Source: Verrucomicrobium spinosum DSM 4136 = JCM 18804 (GTDB lineage Bacteria > Verrucomicrobiota > Verrucomicrobiia > Verrucomicrobiales > Verrucomicrobiaceae). From it: a stretch of 64,000 nucleotides of DNA. The notes under the pieces are model-generated. The model ran no database searches. It saw only the letters and a list, made by a program, of their open reading frames with translations, and had not been told where the DNA came from. A program made the translations under genes and the position numbers. The stretch spans positions 5,737,105-5,801,104 of the forward strand of contig NZ_ABIZ01000001.1 in NCBI RefSeq assembly GCF_000172155.1, given 5' to 3'. The stretch's first letter is position 1, and each line of letters starts with the position of its first letter. Positions 44,270 to 50,827 of this stretch are shown here, piece by piece.

Positions 44270-46702
44270 TCACCGGGCCTGCTCGTGGACCAGGGCCTCC
44301 CGCAATACCTCGTCCACCGTCTCCACAGGGATGATGCGTACGGTCTCCCGGACCTCTGCAGGGAGCTCGGGAATGTCTTTCTCATTGAGCTTGGGAATGA
44401 GGATCGTTTTGATCCCCGCCCGGAGCGCGGCGATGGATTTCTCCTTCAACCCACCTATCGGCAACACCAGCCCCCGCAGCGTCACCTCACCCGTCATGGC
44501 CACGTCCTTGCTGACGGGACGCCCTGTGTAGAGGGAGGCCAGGGCGGTGAACATGGCGATACCAGCGGAAGGGCCGTCTTTGGGAACCGCTCCAGCAGGG
44601 ACGTGCACGTGCACCTCCGTTTCCTCAAACTCCTTGGGATCGATTCCCAACGCCCCTGCCCGGCTGCGAACGAGGCTCAGGGCCGCCCGCACGGATTCCT
44701 TCATCACATCGCCCAGTTGCCCGGTGAGGATGAAACCTCCCTTGCCAGGATAACGCAGAGCCTCGATGTGGAGGATCTCCCCTCCCACTGAAGTGTACGC
44801 AAGGCCCGTCACCACTCCAGGGGCACTGCTTTGCAGCCTGCTTTCCCGGCCAAATTGTGCCGCCCCCAGCGCCTCTACCACCACGGCCGGAGTCACCTCC
44901 ACGCGTTCCGTTTCCTCCTTGGCCACCCGGGCAGCCACATGGCGCACCACGGAGGCAATCTGACGCTCCAGATTGCGCACCCCTGCCTCGCGGGTGTAGT
45001 CTTCGATCACGGTGGCGATAGCCTCATCCGCCCAGGGACATTGTTCCGGTTTGAGCCCGTGTTCCTCCACCTGGCGACGCACGAGATAGTTGCGACCAAT
45101 CGCGAGCTTTTCCCGTTCAGTATAGCCCGGCAACTGCACAATCTCCATACGATCCCGCAATGGCGCAGGAACCGTGTCCAGCGTGTTGCAGGTGGCGATG
45201 AACATCACTTGTGACAAATCAAAGGGCAGATCCACATAGCGATCCACGAACTCATGGTTCTGGCGTGGGTCCAGCACCTCAAGCAACGCGCTGGCGGGAT
45301 CACCCCGAAAATCCGCGCCCATCTTGTCCAGTTCATCAAGCATGATCACGGGATTGCGAGTACCCAACCGGCGCAGTTCCTGAATAAGCCGTCCAGGCAT
45401 GGAACCGATGTAGGTGCGCCGATGCCCACGAATCTCCGACTCATCCCGGATGCCGCCCAGACTGATCCGGGCAAACTTGCGACCGAGCGAGTCAGCGATG
45501 GACTGCCCCAGGCTCGTCTTGCCCACGCCTGGAGGACCTAGGAAACAAAGGATCGGCCCATGCCCGGCTGGGTTGAGCTTGCGCACAGCCAGGTACTCGA
45601 TGAGCCGGCGCTTGATCTTTTCCAGGCCGTAATGGTCGCGGTCCAGGATCTCCTGGGCCATCTTCAGATCCACGTGTTCCTCATCCTGCTTCCGCCAGGG
45701 CAGGTCCGCCAGAGTCTCCAGATAGTTGAGTGTGACGGAATGGTCCGGGCTGGCCGTCGGGGTGATCTCGAGCTTCTTCAGTTCCTTCCTGGCCTGCGCC
45801 TGCGCCTTCACAGGCAGCCCAGCCTCGTCCAGTCGCCGGCGCAGGTCTTCCACCTGTTCCTCCGTGCCACCGTCCTCCCCCAGTTCCTTTTGGATGGCGC
45901 GCACCTGCTCACGCAGGTAAGCCCGCTTCTGGGCCTCAGAGAACTCGCTCTGCACGTCCTGGCGCAGCTTGCTTTGCAGCTCGGCAATGTGCAGTTGGTT
46001 GTACAAATGTGCCTGGAGCCGGGCAATGCGGAGCAGCACATCGCGCTCCTCCAGCAGGGCTTGTTGTTCCGCCACCTCCAGCCCCAGGTTCGAGGCAAGA
46101 AAGTCTGTAAGCGTAGCCGTGTCATGGATGCCGTTTACGGCGTTGACAGCTTCCTCAGAGGCATCTGGACGCAACTTCAGAAGTTTCACGGCCGACTCGC
46201 GCAAGTTTGCCATCGCCGCGGCGGTGTTGTCGTCGGCTGGCGGCAGCACACTCGCCAGCACCTCCACTTCAGCACGCAGAAAAGGCTCCATTTGCACCGG
46301 ATTTTGCACCCGGATGCGATCCTCACCGTGCACAAGAATGACCACCCCGTTCTGGGTCTGGCGCATCATGCTGATGACCTTGGCCACCGTGCCATATTCG
46401 TGCAGATCCGCCGGTCCAGGTTCATCATTGGCCGGATCTTTCTGCATTACCAGAGCCAGCATCTTGCCCTGCGGAAGACTTTCTTCCAGCAAGCGCAGAC
46501 TGCCTGCCCGGTTCACATTGAGTGGCACGACAGTCCCGGGGAACACAATGGTGTTCCGCAGTGGCAACACAGGCAGAGTAAGATGGCTGGCGGGAGGATC
46601 TCCTGCTCGGGTCGAGCCCTCAGCGGCACCAGCCACATCCAAAACCGGGGCGACTGGAGCTTGGGGAGGAGAATCGTCAGGGGAGCGAGTCTCAGTTTGC
46701 AT
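44270..46702 (-). CDS. lon: ATP-dependent protease Lon
   Basis: About 810 residues from ATG 46702; a GTG at 46729 would add nine residues. Lon N-terminal substrate domain (about 40-240, LPVLPLRNTIVFPGTVVPLN), a coiled region, then the AAA+ module with Walker A GPPGVGKTSLGQ (about 388-399) and Walker B VIMLDELDKMG, and the C-terminal protease with the Ser-Lys dyad: Ser at about 709 in KDGPSAGIAMFTALASL and Lys in IGGLKEKSIAALRAGI. It degrades misfolded and regulatory cytoplasmic proteins. The hsp20 gene ends 45-72 bp upstream on the same strand, so an hsp20-lon heat-stress operon is likely. No CIRCE-type inverted repeat was seen upstream of the pair. Confidence 0.96.
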   Translation of the reverse strand: MQTETRSPDDSPPQAPVAPVLDVAGAAEGSTRAGDPPASHLTLPVLPLRNTIVFPGTVVPLNVNRAGSLRLLEESLPQGKMLALVMQKDPANDEPGPADLHEYGTVAKVISMMRQTQNGVVILVHGEDRIRVQNPVQMEPFLRAEVEVLASVLPPADDNTAAAMANLRESAVKLLKLRPDASEEAVNAVNGIHDTATLTDFLASNLGLEVAEQQALLEERDVLLRIARLQAHLYNQLHIAELQSKLRQDVQSEFSEAQKRAYLREQVRAIQKELGEDGGTEEQVEDLRRRLDEAGLPVKAQAQARKELKKLEITPTASPDHSVTLNYLETLADLPWRKQDEEHVDLKMAQEILDRDHYGLEKIKRRLIEYLAVRKLNPAGHGPILCFLGPPGVGKTSLGQSIADSLGRKFARISLGGIRDESEIRGHRRTYIGSMPGRLIQELRRLGTRNPVIMLDELDKMGADFRGDPASALLEVLDPRQNHEFVDRYVDLPFDLSQVMFIATCNTLDTVPAPLRDRMEIVQLPGYTEREKLAIGRNYLVRRQVEEHGLKPEQCPWADEAIATVIEDYTREAGVRNLERQIASVVRHVAARVAKEETERVEVTPAVVVEALGAAQFGRESRLQSSAPGVVTGLAYTSVGGEILHIEALRYPGKGGFILTGQLGDVMKESVRAALSLVRSRAGALGIDPKEFEETEVHVHVPAGAVPKDGPSAGIAMFTALASLYTGRPVSKDVAMTGEVTLRGLVLPIGGLKEKSIAALRAGIKTILIPKLNEKDIPELPAEVRETVRIIPVETVDEVLREALVHEQAR

Positions 46703-46774
46703 GGAAAGTAGGGGGAAAGATGCGTTCACAACGGGGGGTGGTTTTGTTGAATCGTGGGAATGCTTGCCAGGAGA

Positions 46775-47311
46775 TCAGGCCTTGGGAAGGGAGATCCAGA
46801 GCCACCCATTCTCCTGTCGGGCATCCGCATCAGGCACATTCAGATCTACCGGAAAATCAATGGTGCGCTCGAAGCTGCCATCGGTGATCTCCATGATGAG
46901 GATGCGTCCGCACGGAGGATGCCCACAACGCGCCTCTGGAGCGCTCCGCTGTCCGCGGAACACGAGACGCCGATCCGTCAACTCAACGAGGATCTCGTCT
47001 TTGTTTACGCCGGCCAGATCCACGCAGACCTCGAATTTGGAAGGATGCTCGTAAACATTGACCGACGGACGCCAAACGGCTGCTGGAGGCCGGAAAGCGC
47101 TGTGCCGGAGCTTTTCCAGCTCCGAAACCAGCTTGTCCGCCCTGGTGACAATGTGCGTGAGGCGAATGCCACGTGGCATCGTCGTCCGGACGGTGGAAAC
47201 CAGCAAAACCGGACGGGACGGCTCCGGTTGTTGAGAGCGTGTCGAACTGGGCATGGCAGGAAAATGTGGCGCTGAAGACGGGTTCATCTCGGGGCACATG
47301 CGCAGCCCCAT
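46775..47311 (-). CDS. Hsp20/alpha-crystallin small heat shock protein
   Basis: Up to 178 residues. The alpha-crystallin domain starts near residue 75: WRPSVNVYEHPSKFEVCVDL, AGVNKDEILVELTDRRLVFR, then an insert and FERTIDFPVDLNVPDADARQ, ending with NGWLWISLPKA, the conserved last strand. An insert with two Cys (RCGHPPCG) sits in the loop before the SFERTI strand. The family binds unfolding proteins without ATP and passes them to other chaperones. The N-terminal arm is uncertain: ATGs at 47311, 47287 and 47257 are all possible and none has a clear Shine-Dalgarno. Immediately upstream of lon, which fits joint heat-stress control. Confidence 0.85.
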   Translation of the reverse strand: MGLRMCPEMNPSSAPHFPAMPSSTRSQQPEPSRPVLLVSTVRTTMPRGIRLTHIVTRADKLVSELEKLRHSAFRPPAAVWRPSVNVYEHPSKFEVCVDLAGVNKDEILVELTDRRLVFRGQRSAPEARCGHPPCGRILIMEITDGSFERTIDFPVDLNVPDADARQENGWLWISLPKA

Positions 47312-47382
47312 GGAGGATACGAATGTCGGCGATCGAATGGGGGCAAACGAAGTTGGAGCCGGAAGAGCCTGGAGCGCTCTTC

Positions 47383-47757
47383 ATGGTGCCGGCAAAGCCG
47401 TTGGGAACTTTAGTTCGGCGGGTCAGTCGGGCGCCCCTCGTCAAACCACCTCTGACAATACCAGGCACCCCATTCAGCCTGCTCACACGCACCACCAAGA
47501 TCCAGCAGACGGTGGCGATGGATTGCGGCAATCGCAGCGGCAAGCGTGAAACGTATTCCAGCACCAATCTGCGCCCCACAGAAAAGGGCCTGGCATCTTT
47601 CGACAGCTGGCCTGACTCCGTTTGGTCCATCAAGCTGATCAATATCGAGGTCACCAACCGATCCGCGCAAGAAGTCTATTTGGAGAAGTGGTGCTGCTCA
47701 CTGGGGTCAGCATCGTGTGGATTTCAGCCGTGGGGTGGATATGGATCCAGATTTTAG
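47383..47757 (+). CDS. Small unknown protein, possibly frameshifted into the next frame
   Basis: ATG 47383 follows GGAG at 47371-47374 (8-nt spacing) and opens 124 codons. Codons from about 47480 to 47690 are strongly G/C-ending, as in the real genes here, and read RTTKIQQTVAMDCGNRSGKR and WPDSVWSIKLINIEVTNRSA. No family is recognised. The last 67 nt overlap the next plus-strand frame (47691-47996), where coding character continues. Either two coupled genes overlap, or a single gene has a frameshift near 47685-47700. Divergent from hsp20. Confidence 0.4.
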   Translation: MVPAKPLGTLVRRVSRAPLVKPPLTIPGTPFSLLTRTTKIQQTVAMDCGNRSGKRETYSSTNLRPTEKGLASFDSWPDSVWSIKLINIEVTNRSAQEVYLEKWCCSLGSASCGFQPWGGYGSRF

Positions 47758-47996
47758 CGCCCAAACCTGCCCCAGAACCCGCCGAAAAATCCCTCACCCT
47801 TCTGCAGAAGGTTACCACGGCAGAGGATCGCAAAGCTTTGTTCAATACCGACAAGGTGGAAGATTTGGCGACGGAAGGAGCCAAGGCGGCCATCGACAAG
47901 TTCAAGTCGACCTGGAAGTTCCGTTCATCTAACCAGAAGGCCAAGGAGGATGCCAAGGTTTCGAAGGATGCTGCAGCGCAGCAAGGGAGTGAATGA
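47691..47996 (+). CDS. Small single-TM protein of unknown function
   Basis: About 101 residues if started at GTG 47691, which has GGAG at 47682-47685; the frame is open back to a TTG at 47622. It begins with one transmembrane helix (VLLTGVSIVWISAVGWIWIQ), then a Pro-rich link (PKPAPEPAEK) and a charged helical tail (KKV/AAIDKFKSTWKF-type, Lys/Ala/Glu-rich), probably periplasmic. Codon use looks genuine. It overlaps the end of the preceding frame, suggesting translational coupling or a frameshifted single gene. No family recognised. Confidence 0.55.
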   Translation: MLLTGVSIVWISAVGWIWIQILAPKPAPEPAEKSLTLLQKVTTAEDRKALFNTDKVEDLATEGAKAAIDKFKSTWKFRSSNQKAKEDAKVSKDAAAQQGSE

Positions 47997-48201
47997 TGTC
48001 CGTGACAGGCCCAGCGTCACGCTGGCTTTCCACCCTGTTTCAGCTATCAGGCCATAGGAAATCACAAGAGCCGCTTTCACCTGCTGGAGACAGGTCCCCG
48101 CAGCCATTGATGAATGCCAGCAGAGCTAGTCTCCCTGCATCATCAAGATTCCCGAACGACCATCCCGATATTCACTCCATCCGTCATTGGGCCGTGATGG
48201 C

Positions 48202-48300
48202 CTACCGCTCCGCGGTAGAATTTACCGAACCCCATACCATGGGTAGTCCTCGCTCCGCTCGGCCGACCCATGGCTAAGGATTGGCGAACCCTTCGGGTTC
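48202..48300. other. Cluster of three hairpins in a 450-bp noncoding stretch
   Basis: CTACCGC/GCGGTAG (48202-48218), CCATGGGT/ACCCATGG (48237-48273) and GAACCC/GGGTTC (about 48286-48300) lie in a row just before the 8-bp repeat array. The surrounding 47997-48320 has no convincing gene. This may be a mobile repetitive (REP-like) element or a structured RNA; a genome-wide search would tell. Confidence 0.4.
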
Positions 48301-48320
48301 ATGAGCCAACTCGCGCAAAA

Positions 48321-48480
48321 ACTGACGCACTGACGCACTGACGCACTGACGCACTGACGCACTGACGCACTGACGCACTGACGCACTGACGCACTGACGC
48401 ACTGACGCACTGACGCACTGACGCACTGACGCACTGACTTACCGCTTTACTGGATCACTGCTTCACCGGCTTACCGTCCA
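48321..48480. repeat. 8-bp tandem repeat array running into a gene's 3' end
   Basis: Fourteen perfect copies of ACTGACGC (48321-48432) are followed by six degenerate units in the same 8-bp register: ACTGACTT, ACCGCTTT, ACTGGATC, ACTGCTTC, ACCGGCTT, ACCGTCCA (48433-48480). The consensus of the degenerate part is ACYGNNTY. The last units lie inside the coding end of the peroxiredoxin gene (stop at 48455-48457). No spacers, so not CRISPR. Confidence 0.95.
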
Positions 48481-49009
48481 TCTGAACCACCTTCAGCACA
48501 TCCGCCGCCTGTTCAACGGTAGAAGCCTTGGCGTCATGCCAGATGACTTTGCCATCCTTGACCAAGAACGCCTGACGTGTGGCCAAGCCCACCAGAGGAA
48601 TTTTTTTCACGCCAAACTCCGTCAGAATCTTCCCGTCTGGATCCGCCAGCAGGGTGAAGGGGAGATTGTATTTCTTCTCAAACTTCTTCTGCGCCTCGAC
48701 GCCATCCGTGCTGACACCCACGACCTGGATGCCGGCCTTGGTGAGATCTGTGTAGGCATCCCGCAGACTGCAGGCTTGCGCCGTGCAGCCCGGGGTGTCG
48801 GCTTTGGGGTAAAAATAGACGAGCGTCAGCCCCTTGGAATAGAGATCCTCAAGTTTGACGGTTTTGCCGTTCTGGTCCTGGGCCTCCACCTTGGGAGCGT
48901 CGTAGGGAGCAACGAGTTTGCCATCGCTGGCGTGCGTAAAGAGGCTGGAGAAAAGTCCCATGGCAACAATCAGGGGGATGAGGAACTGGAGGGGCTTCTT
49001 GAATTTCAT
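48455..49009 (-). CDS. Exported PrxQ/BCP-type peroxiredoxin
   Basis: About 184 residues from ATG 49009, which has AGG a few bases upstream and opens a signal peptide (MKFKKPLQFLIPLIVAMGLF..., cleavage near HAS-DG). The frame reaches back to 49048 but those residues are not leader-like. Thioredoxin-fold peroxiredoxin: FYPKADTPGCTAQACSLRDA holds the peroxidatic Cys and, five residues on, the second Cys, the atypical 2-Cys arrangement of BCP/PrxQ. It would reduce hydroperoxides in the periplasm. A close homologue lies next door (49156-49683). The last codons (GKPVKQ-stop) are encoded by units of the 8-bp repeat array. Confidence 0.9.
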   Translation of the reverse strand: MKFKKPLQFLIPLIVAMGLFSSLFTHASDGKLVAPYDAPKVEAQDQNGKTVKLEDLYSKGLTLVYFYPKADTPGCTAQACSLRDAYTDLTKAGIQVVGVSTDGVEAQKKFEKKYNLPFTLLADPDGKILTEFGVKKIPLVGLATRQAFLVKDGKVIWHDAKASTVEQAADVLKVVQMDGKPVKQ

Positions 49010-49101
49010 GACCTGAGACGGGGAAAAAAGTTCGGCGTGGTCAGCCATGTTACGCGCCTCAAATGCAAACTGGATTCATTTGCTGCATTTACCGGCAAAA
49101 C

Positions 49102-49134
49102 AAAAACCCCGCATCCCTTACCGGAACACGGGGG
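49102..49134 (-). terminator. Terminator of the second peroxiredoxin gene
   Basis: Stem CCCCG (49107-49111) / CGGGG (49129-49133), followed on the minus strand by U5 (A-run 49102-49106) and further U-rich sequence. Confidence 0.65.
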
Positions 49135-49155
49135 CAAAAGGTCACCTGGTGGGGC

Positions 49156-49683
49156 TTACTTGGCCTCTTCCACCGCTTTAAGCGCGTCTTCCGCCTGCTT
49201 TTCAGTGGCGGCAGCAGGGTCGTGCCAGACCACTTTACCCTCCTTTACGAGGAAGGCTTCACGGGAAGCCATGCCGTTGGGGCGCTTGGCGACCTTGAAG
49301 GCATCAATGACCTTGCCATCCTTGTCTGCGATCAACTGGAAGGGGAAGGTGTATTTCTCAGAGAAGGCTTTCTGGGCTTCCACGGTGTCCGCGCTCACGC
49401 CGACGATCTTGACGCCTTTCTTGGCCAGTTCGGCATTGCCGTCGCGAAGGCTACAGCCCTGCTTCGTGCAGCCCGGGGTGTCAGCTTTGGGGTAGAAGTA
49501 CACGAGCACAAACTTGTTGTCCTTGTACAGGTCAGCAAATTTGACGACCTTGCCCGTCTGGTCGGTGCCTTCGATGGCGGGAGCGGCGTAGGGAGGATCA
49601 ACTTTCACAGCTTTGGGTCCGGCGATGACGCTGGCAGCAGCCAGCAGGGTAAGGGAGAAAACGGCGGCGATGGATTTCTTCAT
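49156..49683 (-). CDS. Exported PrxQ/BCP-type peroxiredoxin (paralogue)
   Basis: 175 residues from ATG 49683. This start gives a signal peptide (MKKSIAAVFSLTLLAAASVI, cleavage near IAG-PK); a longer frame to 49854 adds residues that do not look translated. FYPKADTPGCTKQGCSLRDG holds the peroxidatic Cys and the second Cys five residues later; EAFLVKEGKVVWHDPAAAT closes the fold. It is the same length class and organisation as the neighbour at 48455-49009, a tandem duplication. Its own terminator follows at 49102-49134. Role: removal of peroxides in the periplasm, with a thiol donor still to be found. Confidence 0.92.
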   Translation of the reverse strand: MKKSIAAVFSLTLLAAASVIAGPKAVKVDPPYAAPAIEGTDQTGKVVKFADLYKDNKFVLVYFYPKADTPGCTKQGCSLRDGNAELAKKGVKIVGVSADTVEAQKAFSEKYTFPFQLIADKDGKVIDAFKVAKRPNGMASREAFLVKEGKVVWHDPAAATEKQAEDALKAVEEAK

Positions 49684-49859
49684 GGCGGGAGCAAAACGCG
49701 AAAGCGCCCGGGAGTCTAGCAAGAATGGGGGCGGAGTCCCCAGATCGCCAACATTCACGCTGTCGGGGCTGGCCCATGAGCGCCACGGGTCCAAAAATTC
49801 TCCTCCCGCAGCCCCAACCTGAGGTATAGGAACGTCCCTTCCCTGCTTCCACACCCTTC

Positions 49860-50750
49860 ATGCCCGCTTCCACCGCGATTATTGTTTACCCGGCCATCGC
49901 CGCACTGATGTATGTGTTCAGCGCGCTGCTGTTCAAGCGTTCCAGCGAGACGGGCGTTGGCTTGTGGCGCACCACCTTCGTCGCCAACCAGATTGTCGGG
50001 CTGCTCTTTGCCCTGCTCTGGCTGCTGGGGGGGCGGGAGGTCACTTGGGACATCGTCTGGCAGCCGGGGTTGATCGCCCTGTGCCTGTTCATTGGGCAAC
50101 TCTCCCAGTTCCTCGCCCTGGAGAAGGGTGACGTTTCAGTAGCCGTTCCCATCTTCGGCCTCAAGGTGGTGCTGGTCGCCGTCTTCACACCGCTCGTCGT
50201 GGGCATCCCAGTGTCTCTGACGCTCTGGATCGCCGCTTTTCTAAGCGTGGCGGGAATCACCCTTCTCAACAAGAAGCACGAGGGCAAACGGCCGAAGAAC
50301 ATCGGCGTCACCCTCATGGCTGGCGGCGTGGGAGCAGTGAGTTTCGCCCTCTTTGACGTGCTCGTTCAGAAGTGGGGGCCGCAGTGGGGTGTGGGCAGGC
50401 TGCTGCCGCTGATCTTTGGCATCAATGCGATCCTGTCCTTCAGCCTCATATTCCTTTTCAAGGCACCGCTGCATGAAATCCCCAAAACCGCATGGAAATG
50501 GCTCTGCGGAGGCTCCGTACTCCTGGGCACGCAAAGCATCATCTTTGTCAGCACGGTCGCGATTTACGGTCGAGCCACCGCCGCCAACATCATTTATGCC
50601 TCGCGTGGTCTCCTCAGCGTGGCTCTTGTCTGGCTCGTCGGGCACTGGTTTGCCAACCAGGAACAAAACCTCGGCGGCAAGGTCCTCGCCTGGAGGATGG
50701 CAGGTGCAGCCCTGATGATGACGGCGATTGTCCTCGTGGTCGTGGGGTGA
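49860..50750 (+). CDS. EamA/DMT-superfamily permease
   Basis: 296 residues with ten predicted membrane helices, the standard DMT layout of two five-helix repeats. First half: YPAIAALMYVFSALLFKRSS ... LSQFLALEKGDVSVAVPIFG (the EamA 'P-F' helix), second half: AGGVGAVSFALFDVLVQKWG ... LVWLVGHWFANQEQNLGGK, where the last strongly matches EamA C-termini. Expected to export or import a small metabolite across the inner membrane; substrate cannot be read from sequence. Convergent with the large dehydrogenase gene, sharing the hairpin between them. Divergent from the peroxiredoxin gene, 176 bp away. Confidence 0.88.
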   Translation: MPASTAIIVYPAIAALMYVFSALLFKRSSETGVGLWRTTFVANQIVGLLFALLWLLGGREVTWDIVWQPGLIALCLFIGQLSQFLALEKGDVSVAVPIFGLKVVLVAVFTPLVVGIPVSLTLWIAAFLSVAGITLLNKKHEGKRPKNIGVTLMAGGVGAVSFALFDVLVQKWGPQWGVGRLLPLIFGINAILSFSLIFLFKAPLHEIPKTAWKWLCGGSVLLGTQSIIFVSTVAIYGRATAANIIYASRGLLSVALVWLVGHWFANQEQNLGGKVLAWRMAGAALMMTAIVLVVVG

Positions 50751-50758
50751 TGCAAAGA

Positions 50759-50827
50759 GTTAGATGTTAAGCGTTAGACGTTATGGGGAGGCTTCGGACG
50801 GCCTCCCCATAACTCTTAACTTCTAAC
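50759..50827. terminator. Bidirectional terminator built of 7-bp repeats
   Basis: A long imperfect inverted repeat fills the gap between two convergent genes. Left arm: GTTAGAT, GTTAAGC, GTTAGAC, GTTATGG then GGAGGC (50759-50792). Right arm, as complement: GTTAGAA, GTTAAGA, GTTATGG then GGAGGC (50801-50827). The GC-rich tip GGGGAGGC/GCCTCCCC closes an 8-nt loop. The arms are tandem 7-mers (GTTARRN), one copy more on the left. The right arm ends directly at the stop codon of the minus-strand gene. Confidence 0.75.

Noticed and set aside
45560-46711. 383-residue plus-strand open frame
   Set aside because: Antisense of lon; no recognisable domain.
46983-47657. 224-residue minus-strand open frame
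   Set aside because: Overlaps hsp20 in another frame and the small plus-strand genes; composition unlike a folded protein.
48321-48438. Tandem repeats as a CRISPR array
   Set aside because: Units are 8 bp with no spacers and no cas genes nearby; a simple tandem repeat.
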